DNA of 64,000 bases from Lancefieldella sp. Marseille-Q7238 (GCF_949152215.1 NZ_OX424407.1:500530-564529), one strand, 5' to 3'. Shown: positions 9,857-18,762, counted from the first letter of the stretch. A program made the numbers and translations. The notes: generated by a model not told the origin, from the letters alone.

Positions 9857-10420
9857 TCAAGACAGACGCGCGTGTGTGACTTTATCATATAACTCCTTAT
9901 GAAAAGCCCTTGCAGCATCTTTGTTAGAAAACGCATGAAGCGGAACAATAAGCGCCTCATCGCCTCGTTGGAATATGAACATGTCAGGATATGAACTGAA
10001 ACAAGTGAATTCACCATAGGGAACTAGGTGTCGTTTCTTCCTTTCTGCTGTTTTCTCTGTAACGAGAAGTCCATTGTCCTGAATGGTATATATGACCGGA
10101 TACACCGCTTGAACAACCGGCGTATCCTTTTGCGCTTTACAAATTGTTTGGTACATGATGTAAGACCATAAAGACTTTGCGACCACCATGATCCACATGA
10201 CGCAAATCAGTAATACCGATAGGACAATCCAGGTATTTTTAGATGCATTGAAGAAAAAGAGAAGGCTTACCAACAGACACGGCGGGGCAATGTAAAAGAA
10301 AAGCCGTATGCCACGTACACTCTTCTCACTTTCAGCTCTATGAGCCAGAAAGTGAAGATATTCATCAGATGTAAGCAGCACCTCAACCGAGGTGCTGCTT
10401 TTTGGAGCAAATACTGTCAC
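9857..10420 (-). CDS. YcxB-like membrane protein
   Basis: Function unknown. The 187-residue product has two closely spaced membrane segments (about residues 42-60 and 64-86) followed by a soluble C-terminal domain with the YcxB-type pattern (YTIQDNGLLVTEKTAERKKRHLVPY, quoted in parts: DNGLLVTE, then VPYGEFTCF, then FIFQRGDEALIVPLHAF). This resembles the YcxB-like/PH-fold C-terminus of small Firmicute and actinobacterial membrane proteins. Starts with GTG at 10420. It lies 27 bases after the PTS IID gene and could be read with it; its stop is 3 bases from that of the convergent aminopeptidase gene. Confidence 0.6.
   Translation of the reverse strand: MTVFAPKSSTSVEVLLTSDEYLHFLAHRAESEKSVRGIRLFFYIAPPCLLVSLLFFFNASKNTWIVLSVLLICVMWIMVVAKSLWSYIMYQTICKAQKDTPVVQAVYPVIYTIQDNGLLVTEKTAERKKRHLVPYGEFTCFSSYPDMFIFQRGDEALIVPLHAFSNKDAARAFHKELYDKVTHARLS
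10374..10403 (+). terminator. Intrinsic terminator on the plus strand, inside the YcxB-like gene
   Basis: An 11-bp perfect stem (AGCAGCACCTC and its complement) with a 4-base loop is followed on the plus strand by five T. It covers codons 6-16 of the minus-strand YcxB-like gene. As a plus-strand terminator it would end transcripts of the aminopeptidase gene about 540 bases downstream of the stop. On the minus strand it has no T-run, so it is a poor PTS terminator. Confidence 0.6.
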
Positions 10421-10447
10421 AGAAACTCTTTTCCAACTTCCAACAAC

Positions 10448-11305
10448 TTATACAGCAAGAATGGTAGTAAAGTAACCGATGATAGCTATGGCAAGAAACA
10501 GGAGCATCGTCTTGCCTGCTGACCAACTCTTTTTCACCATAAGCCAATAGGTAAAGAACGCAAAGAGAAGTACTGGCAAGCCCGGCAAAATGGAATTGAA
10601 GATAGCGGCAAGATTTACTTGCAAATCGCCACTGGTATACACAAGACCAATGTTGAACTTAGCATAGAGCGCCGTAATGGCGCCAACCACAATGAGTCCC
10701 ACTGTTTCTGCGGCACGTGTCACGATATCCTTGACTCCGCCCGAAAGCACCAACTCAGCCGCATTTGCGCCAGCCTTAACGCCGTAGGAAAAGAGGAACC
10801 AGGTCAGAGGAATCATTATGGCTAAAAAGGTCACGATATAGAAGAGAGGACCGATAACCTCGCCATGCTGACACATGCCAAGCGCAATGCTCAGCAGAAT
10901 CGGAATGAGCGTACCGGGAAGCAGCGAATCGCCGATTCCGGCAAACGGTCCCATAAGCGCCGTTTTGATAGCATTTATAAACTCAGCAGAAACTTCATCA
11001 TTACCTTCAGCCTTGGACTTTTCCATGCCAAGCACAATACCCGGAACGATAGCACCTAAAAACGGTTCGGTATTAAAGAAGACTTCGTGGCGCTCCAACA
11101 TCTCCTTTTGCGCTTCTTTGTCCCCGGGGTACAGGTCATCTCCTACATCGGCAAGCATCTTGATGATGGCTGGTCCTTCCATCCTTTCAAAGTTCTGAAC
11201 TGAAAGATTGAAAAACATCCAGTCCATATATGCGCGCCTGATAGCAGCTTTACTCAATTTACCCTGAGTTTCAGTGATTTTCTCGTCAATCATGTTATCA
11301 GCCAT
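10448..11305 (-). CDS. manZ: PTS mannose/fructose/sorbose family IID component
   Basis: Membrane subunit IID of a mannose-class phosphotransferase system; forms the sugar channel with IIC. The 285 residues include the IID N-terminus with QNFERMEGPA, the conserved HxxFFNTEPFLGAIVPGIVLGME block, the GPFAGIGDSLLPGTLIPI block and three C-terminal hydrophobic stretches. ATG at 11305 lies 2 bases before the IIC stop, suggesting coupling. Substrate is not predictable: the class covers mannose, glucosamine, N-acetylgalactosamine, fructose, sorbose and others. Confidence 0.93.
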   Translation of the reverse strand: MADNMIDEKITETQGKLSKAAIRRAYMDWMFFNLSVQNFERMEGPAIIKMLADVGDDLYPGDKEAQKEMLERHEVFFNTEPFLGAIVPGIVLGMEKSKAEGNDEVSAEFINAIKTALMGPFAGIGDSLLPGTLIPILLSIALGMCQHGEVIGPLFYIVTFLAIMIPLTWFLFSYGVKAGANAAELVLSGGVKDIVTRAAETVGLIVVGAITALYAKFNIGLVYTSGDLQVNLAAIFNSILPGLPVLLFAFFTYWLMVKKSWSAGKTMLLFLAIAIIGYFTTILAV

Positions 11306-11307
11306 GT

Positions 11308-12078
11308 TTATTCACCATCCTTAACAGCCTGCGCCGCTGCGTTTCCCTTGTATTCAAGATAAGCAACGCCAAGAGCGAGAATAACAATCGGCACCATGCC
11401 AAGCTGTAACACTGACACAAGTACAAAACCGATTGCAAAGAAGATAAGATCGAGATCTTTTTTGCAAATCATACGCATCAACAGCATGAATCCCACGAGT
11501 GGTAACATGTTGGCAAAGATCTGGAGGATAGCAGTGACTTGCTCAGGCATCATACCTACAAGCTGAGCAATAAGATCGGCACCAAAATAGTTAATGAGGA
11601 AAATTGGGAAGAAACGCAGAACAAAGTTGGTAACCTGTCCAACAACAGGAATCATCGCAGCTCCCTTGAGATCTCCTGCCTCGATGAGAGCGTCTTGCCG
11701 ATGAACAAAGAAAAGGTTAATAGCACAAAGACCATATACTGCAAGAACACCAAGAGAACTCAGAGGCACCGCTAGGGCAAGGGCATATTCCTTTCCGGCG
11801 CCTGCAACCATTGCAAGCGGAATGCCAATCCATGCGGCAAAGTTGACATCAGCCGGCATCGTACCACCGGGAGTAACAAGGCCAATATAGAGCATCTGAA
11901 TAGCTGCACCCATGATAATACCTGTGGGGATATCGCCCAAAATTGCACCGATAATGAAGCCTGATACCAACGGGCGACCAATGGTGTACCAGCCTCCTAG
12001 CCCACCGATAAGCACCGGCGAATAGATGGAGCCCATCCATCCAAAAAGAGCAAGGAGTAGCGCCTGAATGATACTCAT
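11308..12078 (-). CDS. manY: PTS mannose/fructose/sorbose family IIC component
   Basis: Polytopic IIC subunit (256 residues, about seven hydrophobic segments) that binds and translocates the sugar with IID. Family blocks seen are the GGWYTIGRPLVSGFIIG N-terminal segment, GDIPTGIIMGAAIQMLYIGLVTPGG, and PADVNFAAWIGIPLAM. Cotranscribed between IIB and IID genes on the minus strand, with AAAGGATCG before its ATG. Confidence 0.94.
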   Translation of the reverse strand: MSIIQALLLALFGWMGSIYSPVLIGGLGGWYTIGRPLVSGFIIGAILGDIPTGIIMGAAIQMLYIGLVTPGGTMPADVNFAAWIGIPLAMVAGAGKEYALALAVPLSSLGVLAVYGLCAINLFFVHRQDALIEAGDLKGAAMIPVVGQVTNFVLRFFPIFLINYFGADLIAQLVGMMPEQVTAILQIFANMLPLVGFMLLMRMICKKDLDLIFFAIGFVLVSVLQLGMVPIVILALGVAYLEYKGNAAAQAVKDGE

Positions 12079-12101
12079 AACGATCCTTTCTCCTACATCC
12101 G

Positions 12102-12584
12102 CTAAAAGCGGTCTTTAACATCGTTCCACTCAACCACTGGCTGAGAAGGAATCTGCTGGAAATAAACGTGCGCGCCCTTTGCAACCACATCCTTGATGGC
12201 CTGTGCTTCATCAGGAAGCAGGTGCGCAGCCGGATGCACCTCAGTTGTACCCTTCCGCTTGGAGACAGGTCCCACATTAAGTTCAAGCGGAAGCTCGGGG
12301 ACTTTCTCCAATAAGTCGCGATAGGTAACGGGGGTCTTCATAAGCACGAGCGTCGGAACATCATTAGCAAGAGCTGCCTCGATCTTTGGTACAGCTTCGT
12401 CGACGGTATACACGCCCGCCTTCATGTTGGCGGGGACCGCTGTTTTGAAAACCGCCTTCAATATCGAATTGCTGGCAGTAAGATTATCAACCACAATAAT
12501 GTCTTGAATGTGATTGATCTTAACAACCACCGTCATAGTCTGCCCATGAATCAGTCGGTCATCGCATCGAACAAGCGTAATCAT
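12102..12584 (-). CDS. PTS mannose/fructose/sorbose family IIB component
   Basis: Cytoplasmic phosphocarrier IIB (160 residues) that passes phosphate from IIA to the incoming sugar. The phosphorylated His is visible in RCDDRLIHGQ (His13). The rest (VVVDNLTASN-like, TPVTYRDLLE, LNVGPVSKRKGT) fits the PTSIIB sorbose family. There is no IIA domain in this gene, nor in its neighbours, so phosphate must come from a IIA encoded elsewhere. First PTS gene, 32 bases after the ROK-type regulator gene on the same strand. Confidence 0.94.
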   Translation of the reverse strand: MITLVRCDDRLIHGQTMTVVVKINHIQDIIVVDNLTASNSILKAVFKTAVPANMKAGVYTVDEAVPKIEAALANDVPTLVLMKTPVTYRDLLEKVPELPLELNVGPVSKRKGTTEVHPAAHLLPDEAQAIKDVVAKGAHVYFQQIPSQPVVEWNDVKDRF

Positions 12585-12616
12585 GCAAACTCCTTCTCTT
12601 AGGCGTCAGCCTTTTC

Positions 12617-13672
12617 CTAATACACATCCTGAGTTGACAGAATGTCGTAATACAACGCGCTTTGACGCAGCTGACTCACCATTAAAAAAACGTTATCAAT
12701 ATCGGAAACCGCCATTGACACAAGACTGGGATATGTCTTCTTACCTGTCGAACCCTGTAGCGAAGAAATAAAATTCTTAATCACTTTAAAGATTTCCTGC
12801 TGCTCATCCCTATACAAAAGATATACTGCGCAGATATTAAAAAGCGTAGCGAGAAGAGCTAGAGACTGCGAAAGACGCTCGATTACCTTTGCCTGAGTCT
12901 CTCCAGTCCCGAATACCTGGCTGGTTATATCAGTCTGAATCCCATCTTTAAAAGCAACGGGTTCACCGTCTTGCGTAATGGTTAGTAAAATTCTTGATCC
13001 AAAGCTAACCACAGCATGATTAAGAGGAGCCTGGTCATCTTGAGTTGCAGCCGTCGCATTGGTACGTATCATTTGCTCAATTCCTGCATTGCCTTCTTCC
13101 TCAATAACGGGCACGTCCAAGTAGGATGAAATGAGTTTGACAAGCTGAGCTTTATCAAAAGATATTGCAGGAGGTTCGCCAAAAGATTTATCACAACTGT
13201 TTTCTGAAGAGTTATCGAACGTATCTCCAAAAAGGATACCGAAAGCACGAAGTGGGGCTAAAGAACGCCCTGCACTTGAAACCCTCAGCTGCTTCAGGGT
13301 TGCAGTGGAAACTGACATTGCATCGAAAACTTCAAGCTCAAAGGTTGTTTTAGAAAGCTGATTGAGCCCCATATCAAACTCAAAAAGCGTTGCCTTGTCT
13401 GAGTTGATTGAAAGAACTCCTAGACTCCCAAAACTTGCATTGATAACAAGTGGTATGCGGCTTCTTCCGACCGTCCGTATGTGGTTAGTATCCTCTGCAA
13501 TAACACCGCGTGTCATAAGCGCAGCTATAACCCGCGTCACGGTACTCGGCGAAAGTCCTGTTTTCTCAGCAAGCTCAATGCGGGACAGAGAGCCATTATC
13601 CAGAATGGTTTGAACAACAATACGCCGATTGTTGATGGCAACATCTTTTGTACTTTGTTGCTTCACCCTCAT
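12617..13672 (-). CDS. ROK-type winged-helix transcriptional regulator
   Basis: Probable sugar-responsive regulator of the PTS genes downstream. N-terminal residues 15-75 form a MarR-like winged helix (NGSLSRIELAEKTGLSPSTVTRVIAAL, in parts GLSPSTVTRV) as in NagC/XylR/ROK repressors. The C-terminal part is about 270 residues and looks like an eroded ROK domain: an effector-like SLGVLSINSDKATLFEFD strand pair and VIEEEGNAGIEQMIR (usual ENDANAAALGE) are seen, but the Cys-rich zinc motif and the glycine-rich DxGxT are not. So ligand binding may be altered. Same strand as the PTS, so probably one operon. Confidence 0.75.
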   Translation of the reverse strand: MRVKQQSTKDVAINNRRIVVQTILDNGSLSRIELAEKTGLSPSTVTRVIAALMTRGVIAEDTNHIRTVGRSRIPLVINASFGSLGVLSINSDKATLFEFDMGLNQLSKTTFELEVFDAMSVSTATLKQLRVSSAGRSLAPLRAFGILFGDTFDNSSENSCDKSFGEPPAISFDKAQLVKLISSYLDVPVIEEEGNAGIEQMIRTNATAATQDDQAPLNHAVVSFGSRILLTITQDGEPVAFKDGIQTDITSQVFGTGETQAKVIERLSQSLALLATLFNICAVYLLYRDEQQEIFKVIKNFISSLQGSTGKKTYPSLVSMAVSDIDNVFLMVSQLRQSALYYDILSTQDVY

Positions 13673-13788
13673 ATCTCCTGCGTATACTCAAAAACCTATA
13701 GATATACTGAGCTCCTTGCTCATTAGAGCGCATCCCTTAATTTCACTCTGAAAATTAGCATTTAAAAGGAAGATTTTTAATGATTTTT

Positions 13789-13826
13789 TACAAGCACTAC
13801 GGTAAACGGTAGGTCTAGTACTTGTA
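13789..13826. promoter_or_regulatory. Imperfect dyad between the ROK gene and glmS
   Basis: TACAAGCACTA and TAGTACTTGTA form an inverted repeat matching at 10 of 11 positions with a 16-base spacer, in the 320-base divergent spacer. It could be an operator of the ROK regulator or part of the glmS leader. I see no glmS ribozyme core in this spacer. Confidence 0.4.
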
Positions 13827-13992
13827 AGCGGTATCTTACTTTATGTCTATGCATATCCCATGCACATCCGGTCTCTGTTTTTCAGTACCACATAAACCTA
13901 TCGCTGTCCAAACCGCTACAATAGACAACATTGGCATGAAAGATTGCTCCTTTAGCTATATTCACGCTCAGGAGCTTATGATTGGAGTTTAC

Positions 13993-15822
13993 ATGTGCGG
14001 TATCGTTGGCTTTACTGGTCACCAGCGCGCAAAGAACATTCTCATCCAGGGTCTTGAGCGCCTGGAATATCGCGGCTATGATTCCGCCGGCATCGCACTT
14101 CAAAACGCTTCCGACAAAGAACTCACCGTAGTACACCGTGTCGGAAAAGTCGCGGGACTTGCCGAAGCGGTCAAGTATCTCGATAATGAAAGCCCCTGTG
14201 GCATCGGACATACTCGTTGGGCAACGCACGGCGCTCCAAGCGAGCGTAATGCTCATCCACATACCTCTTGTGACAATACAATCGCTGTCGTACACAATGG
14301 CATTATCGAAAATTTCGCCGAGCTCCGCGAGCAACTTGAATCACGCGGACACAAATTCCGCAGCGACACGGATACCGAAGTCGTAGCCCATCTTGTGGAG
14401 GAAGCTTACAACGGCAACCTTCGCAACGCCGTCGCCAAGGCATGCTCACAGATTGTAGGCACCTACGGCCTCGCCGTTATATGCTCCCAAGAGCCCGGAC
14501 GCATCGTGGTTACCCGCAAAGATTCCCCTATCGTCCTTGCTCATGGTGAGAAGGGCAGCTATGTTGCATCCGACATCATTGCGGTCATTGAAGCCTCCCG
14601 AGACGTTGCTGTCCTTGGCGACAATGAGTTTGCCATTATGGAGCCTGACGGCATCAGCTATACCGACGCTGAAGGCAATCCCGTTCAACCTAAAATTATG
14701 CATGTTGATTGGGACGTTGATGTTGCCGAGAAGGGCGGCTACCCCGACTTTATGCTCAAGGAAATCCATGAGCAGCCGCGCGTCATTCGCGACACGCTTG
14801 CGGGACGCCTGACTAACGGCGTGCTTTCCATTGACGAGCTGGGCATGACCCTGGAGCAACTTCGTTTAATCGACCGCGTCTACATCATTGCTTGCGGCAC
14901 CAGCTACCACGCCGGTCTTATTGCCCGCCAACTTATCGAGGGTTGGGCGCGCATACCTGTTGAAGTTGAAGCCGCAAGCGAGTTTCGCTATCGCAATCCT
15001 ATTATCACTCCGTCAACGCTGGTAGTTGCTGTATCTCAGTCCGGTGAGACCGCTGATACCCTGGCTGCCATCCGCGATGCTCGCATCAAGGGCGCCAAGG
15101 TCTTTGGTATCACCAACGTCATTGGAAGTCCCGTGGCCCGTGAGTCTGACGGTGTTATCTACACCAAGGCCAACAAGGAAATTGCCGTCGCTTCCACCAA
15201 ATCATTTTTGGGGCAGATTGTCAGCCTGACACTTCTTGCCATGGTTCTTGCGCAGGCAAAAGGAAAGCTCTCAATTGCTCAGATACGCTTGCTCTTTAAA
15301 GAACTTGCCGATATCGCCGAGCAAGTTGAAGAAGTCCTCAGTGACACGAAGGCTATCGACGTCGCGGCGCAGGCCTGCAAAGACGCCAATGACGCTCTGT
15401 TCATTGGCCGCGGTATGGGCGCCGCTATCTGCTATGAGGGAGCTCTCAAGCTCAAAGAGATCAGCTACCTGCATGCCGAGGCATACGCTGCCGGAGAAAT
15501 GAAGCACGGCCCTATTGCGCTTCTATCTGAAGGCTATCCTGTCATTGCTGTAGCAACAAATTCTCCGGTTTATGACAAGATGATCTCCAATATCCAGGAA
15601 TCCCGAGCACGCGGCGCCATGATTATTGCCATTGCAACCGAGGGTGATCAGGAAATCAAGAAGCATGCTGACTATATCATCTACGTGCCAAAAGTCAGAG
15701 ACGCATTCTCACCGATCATTGCCTCGGTACCTCTTCAGCTGTTTGCGCGCTCTGTGGCTCTTGCCCGTGGCTGTGACGTCGATAAGCCGAGAAACCTTGC
15801 GAAGTCAGTAACGGTTGAATAA
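13993..15822 (+). CDS. glmS: Glutamine--fructose-6-phosphate aminotransferase (isomerizing)
   Basis: Makes glucosamine-6-phosphate from fructose-6-phosphate and glutamine, the entry step to UDP-GlcNAc for peptidoglycan. The product must start at MCGIVGF so that Cys2 becomes the N-terminal nucleophile; this fixes the start at 13993 (609 residues) although the frame is open from 13843. The class II glutaminase domain fills residues 1-240 (GHTRWATHG, HNGIIENF), and two SIS domains follow (ACGTSYHAG, VSQSGETADT, ASTKSF, EISYLHAEAYAAGEMKHGP). Ends with the usual KSVTVE. Confidence 0.98.
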   Translation: MCGIVGFTGHQRAKNILIQGLERLEYRGYDSAGIALQNASDKELTVVHRVGKVAGLAEAVKYLDNESPCGIGHTRWATHGAPSERNAHPHTSCDNTIAVVHNGIIENFAELREQLESRGHKFRSDTDTEVVAHLVEEAYNGNLRNAVAKACSQIVGTYGLAVICSQEPGRIVVTRKDSPIVLAHGEKGSYVASDIIAVIEASRDVAVLGDNEFAIMEPDGISYTDAEGNPVQPKIMHVDWDVDVAEKGGYPDFMLKEIHEQPRVIRDTLAGRLTNGVLSIDELGMTLEQLRLIDRVYIIACGTSYHAGLIARQLIEGWARIPVEVEAASEFRYRNPIITPSTLVVAVSQSGETADTLAAIRDARIKGAKVFGITNVIGSPVARESDGVIYTKANKEIAVASTKSFLGQIVSLTLLAMVLAQAKGKLSIAQIRLLFKELADIAEQVEEVLSDTKAIDVAAQACKDANDALFIGRGMGAAICYEGALKLKEISYLHAEAYAAGEMKHGPIALLSEGYPVIAVATNSPVYDKMISNIQESRARGAMIIAIATEGDQEIKKHADYIIYVPKVRDAFSPIIASVPLQLFARSVALARGCDVDKPRNLAKSVTVE

Positions 15823-15880
15823 CACGCGAAGCAAAACGAGACGAAAACTCTTTCAAAAGCCTAACAAATTACGATAAAAC

Positions 15881-15911
15881 GACCCCGAACACCATGTAGA
15901 TGTTCGGGGTC
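15881..15911. terminator. Bidirectional terminator between glmS and fba
   Basis: An 11-bp perfect stem (GACCCCGAACA and its complement) with a 9-base loop sits between the converging glmS and fba genes. The minus-strand copy is followed by GTTTTAT, and the plus-strand copy by a pyrimidine-rich TCTTAC. It probably serves fba and perhaps glmS. Confidence 0.75.
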
Positions 15912-15990
15912 TCTTACGGGAAGCAGATTAAAACTCAATACATCAGAACCCGCTCAACGCACGATGTGGTTGCCACCAGACCGATACAGC

Positions 15991-16863
15991 CTAGTTCCAA
16001 CCCTTGCCGTCAGAGCCGAACTGCTTGATGAGTTCTTCTGTGCGGGCAGTAATAGCTTCACGACCAGGCTTCAGGAGCTTACGCGGATCGTAGCCCTTGC
16101 CCTCTTCAATCTTTCCAGCCTCAACATACTTCTTAGTTGCATCAGCAAAGACAAGCTGAAGATCGGTATTGACGTTAATCTTGGAAACACCCATGGTGAT
16201 GGCCTTTTGCACCTGCTCAACAGGAATACCCGAGCCTCCGTGTAGAACAAGCGGCAAATCGCCAACCTTATCCTTAATCTTCTGGAGCTGCTCAAAGGAG
16301 AGGCCCTCCCAGTTTGCAGGATAAATGCCGTGAATATTGCCAATGCCGCATGCGAGGAAATCAACGCCGAGATTGGCGATCTTCTCGCATTCTTCAGGAT
16401 CGGCAAGCTCGCCCCTTGCAGTCACGCCATCTTCTGTGCCACCGATGCCGCCGACCTCTGCCTCAACAGAAATGCCCTTAGCGTGCGCGGCCTTGATGAC
16501 TTCTTCGGTACGCTTGAGATTGGTCTCAAAATCGGGCTCATGGGAGCCATCGTACATAACGGAAGTAAATCCTGCCTCAATCGCCTTGAACGCGTCCTCA
16601 TAGGAACCATGGTCAAGGTGCATAGCAACGGGAACGGTAATGTTCATATCCTCTACGAGGTCACGAACAAGGTCAGCAACGACGCGATAGCTGATTTGCC
16701 ACTTTGCCGCGCCGCCGGTGCACTGGATGATAACAGGAGACTGAGTCTTCTCCGCCGCATCTAAAATGGCAGCTGCCCACTCAAGGTTGTTAGTGTTGAA
16801 TGCGCCGATGCCATAATGACCCTTTTCAGCACTTTGGAGCATAGCTTTTGCGCTTACTAACAT
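15991..16863 (-). CDS. fba: Class II fructose-1,6-bisphosphate aldolase
   Basis: Zinc-dependent aldolase of glycolysis and gluconeogenesis. The 290-residue product has the class II pattern: GAFNTNNLEW at the N-terminus, the metal-binding MHLDHGS, the VEAEVGGIGGTEDG loop, ACGIGNIHGIYP and LVLHGGSGIP. Start at ATG 16863 preceded by GGAGG; the frame is open to 16941 but that extension is not conserved in the family. Transcribed toward glmS, with a shared terminator. Confidence 0.96.
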   Translation of the reverse strand: MLVSAKAMLQSAEKGHYGIGAFNTNNLEWAAAILDAAEKTQSPVIIQCTGGAAKWQISYRVVADLVRDLVEDMNITVPVAMHLDHGSYEDAFKAIEAGFTSVMYDGSHEPDFETNLKRTEEVIKAAHAKGISVEAEVGGIGGTEDGVTARGELADPEECEKIANLGVDFLACGIGNIHGIYPANWEGLSFEQLQKIKDKVGDLPLVLHGGSGIPVEQVQKAITMGVSKINVNTDLQLVFADATKKYVEAGKIEEGKGYDPRKLLKPGREAITARTEELIKQFGSDGKGWN

Positions 16864-17070
16864 AGTAAAACCTCCGTTTGACGGACGACCAATACAACTA
16901 AATGATACCGCTATTCTGGGGGAATTATTCCCCGTAATCAAGCTTTGGAAAATTATTTAATCCTGGCTGCGCCGGTTGACATCTTTGAGAAGCGGCGTAA
17001 CATCAAGTGCTCTACGATTACATCGCCCCCGTTTACCCGGGCTCCTTGTAGTGCGTAGGGAGGAGATACT

Positions 17071-18036
17071 ATGACTTCTTTTAATCGTGAGCGCAACAGT
17101 GCGCAAGAACCTCATCACACCTCATGCGACACTTCGAGCGCTGCACGCCATTTTACAGGCTCCGTTGCCGAGAAGAATCCTGCAACCGACAGTTCTGACG
17201 AATCCCCCTCACTTTTGAAAGATTTGTCCCTAGCCCAAGTCATCGCTTCATCTTTGGCTGCTGTAACGGCTTTCGCTCTATCGTCACGCATAGGCATTGC
17301 AGGCTCCGTCATTGGCGTCGCTGTCGGCGCAGCAGCATCTGGCATCGCGTCTCAAATCTATCAGAATATTCTTAAGAAATCCGCATATACGTTGCGTAGC
17401 CTTACCAACAGCGACAACGATGGCAGCAACGGCAGCAATGACGGTGACGGCGGCAGCAGCAACTCCCCTGCTCGCAGAGTATATGCTGCAGCCTCTGAAA
17501 ATCATGGTCGTATGGCACCGGATAGTCTGTGCCAGCAGGCGGCTCATAACCATAAGGTCAGAATTGCTCGACGCGCAGCCATTGTGTCGGCACTTTTTGC
17601 CATTGTCGCGGTACTGCTATATGCACTTCTCGTCAACGTCTTTACACAAGGAACGGGCATCGGTCCTCAAATACACGTTTCGTCAATCGTTTCTTCTTCC
17701 GGCAGCGACGCAGGCGAGCAATCCGGCACCTCGGCAGACGACTCAAACAAAAATGACACTCAAGACACGACAGCCGACAAAGAGTTTTCCGACACCAGCG
17801 ACTCAGAGACTTCAAAGAGCACGTCTAACAAAGACTCGAACAACACTGATACATCATCCACGGACAGCAATTCAACCGATTCGAAAAAGGATTCCGGATC
17901 TTCGTCAGATAGCGAATCGACAAGTGATACTTCGAAAACATCACCGTCCAATCAGGGAACTGCCGGCTCCGATTCAACAAACAGCGGAGGCGCAACGGCC
18001 AACTCTGACAGCTCTACTTCAAAAACGTCAAACTGA
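17071..18036 (+). CDS. Membrane protein with Ser/Thr/Asp-rich extracellular tail
   Basis: Not recognised. The 321-residue protein has a first glycine-zipper-like hydrophobic region (about residues 52-92, SRIGIAGSVIGVAVGAAASG), a short Asn/Gly/Asp-rich linker (NDGSNGSNDGDGG), a second membrane segment (about 172-196) and then 120 residues made almost only of Ser, Thr, Asp, Asn and Lys. The tail is presumably outside the cell and has no sorting signal. The composition suggests a flexible, possibly glycosylated wall-spanning stalk. Ribosome site GGGAGGAG. It converges on the nicotinamidase gene with only 11 bases between. Confidence 0.7.
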   Translation: MTSFNRERNSAQEPHHTSCDTSSAARHFTGSVAEKNPATDSSDESPSLLKDLSLAQVIASSLAAVTAFALSSRIGIAGSVIGVAVGAAASGIASQIYQNILKKSAYTLRSLTNSDNDGSNGSNDGDGGSSNSPARRVYAAASENHGRMAPDSLCQQAAHNHKVRIARRAAIVSALFAIVAVLLYALLVNVFTQGTGIGPQIHVSSIVSSSGSDAGEQSGTSADDSNKNDTQDTTADKEFSDTSDSETSKSTSNKDSNNTDTSSTDSNSTDSKKDSGSSSDSESTSDTSKTSPSNQGTAGSDSTNSGGATANSDSSTSKTSN

Positions 18037-18047
18037 GACCTGAAAAC

Positions 18048-18635
18048 TCAGCGTAAAACTTGAACGCCTGCGTCCTTAAATTCATGGTCGATGAGGGCCT
18101 CCACAGTGGCGTGGTTTATTCCCACCGTATAGTCTTGCATGAGATAGGTCTTGAAACCATTTTTTACCGCGTCAAATGCAGTTTCCTTAACGCAATAATC
18201 AGTGGCAATACCGCTGATGTAGACGGTATCTACGCCAAGTTTTTTGAGCGTCTCAGCAAGCGAGCTGCCCGTAGCTTCATCTACGCCATCAAAGCCCGAG
18301 TATGCCGCCTCATACATACCCTTATGGATACACGCGTCTCTCCCATGTGCCTGTATTGACGATGCGAGTGGCTCCACGATTTTTGCGCCATGCGTATCGG
18401 CGACACAGTGACGGGGCCACGTATCAACGTAATCCGGCATATCGGCAAAATGTTTACCTGGATCAATATGCCAGTCCTGCGTGGTAACAATATGCGCGAT
18501 TCCATTTGCGCCGGCATCGACAAAAGCTGCCAGCCGTTGTGCAAGATCTGTGCCGCCTTCGACCGCAAGACTGCCACCTTCCACAAAGTCATACTGAACA
18601 TCTACGATTATCAGCGCTTCATTGTTGCGTGCCAT
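18048..18635 (-). CDS. pncA: Nicotinamidase/isochorismatase family hydrolase
   Basis: Probably converts nicotinamide to nicotinate in the NAD salvage pathway. The 195-residue product has the catalytic Asp in LIIVDVQYDF, the zinc-site block TTQDWHIDPGKHF, and the nucleophile Cys in SGIATDYCVKETAFDA. WPRHCV in the middle fits nicotinamidases rather than other isochorismatases. Start at ATG 18635 after AGGGG; the frame is open to 18698 without a better ribosome site. Confidence 0.88.
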   Translation of the reverse strand: MARNNEALIIVDVQYDFVEGGSLAVEGGTDLAQRLAAFVDAGANGIAHIVTTQDWHIDPGKHFADMPDYVDTWPRHCVADTHGAKIVEPLASSIQAHGRDACIHKGMYEAAYSGFDGVDEATGSSLAETLKKLGVDTVYISGIATDYCVKETAFDAVKNGFKTYLMQDYTVGINHATVEALIDHEFKDAGVQVLR

Positions 18636-18733
18636 ATGACCCCTATCGCCTTCTTTTGTGACTGTCCTTAAGAATCCTAACAGTATTTCGTGTTTCATGC
18701 TTTGTGTTTCAGTATGTACATCTCACATGAAAA

Positions 18734-18762
18734 AAGGGGCGGTCGAAACCGCCCCTTACTAT
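18734..18762 (-). terminator. Intrinsic terminator of rpsA
   Basis: A 10-bp stem (AAGGGGCGGT and its complement, loop CGAA on plus) ends on the plus side in A-run 18730-18735, so the minus-strand transcript reads a run of six T after the stem. It lies about 110 bases past the S1 gene stop. Confidence 0.85.

Noticed and set aside
13843-13992. Upstream extension of glmS
   Set aside because: GlmS needs Cys as its processed N-terminus, so the start must be 13993.
13673-13992. glmS ribozyme
   Set aside because: I looked for the conserved core in the 320-base leader region and did not find it.
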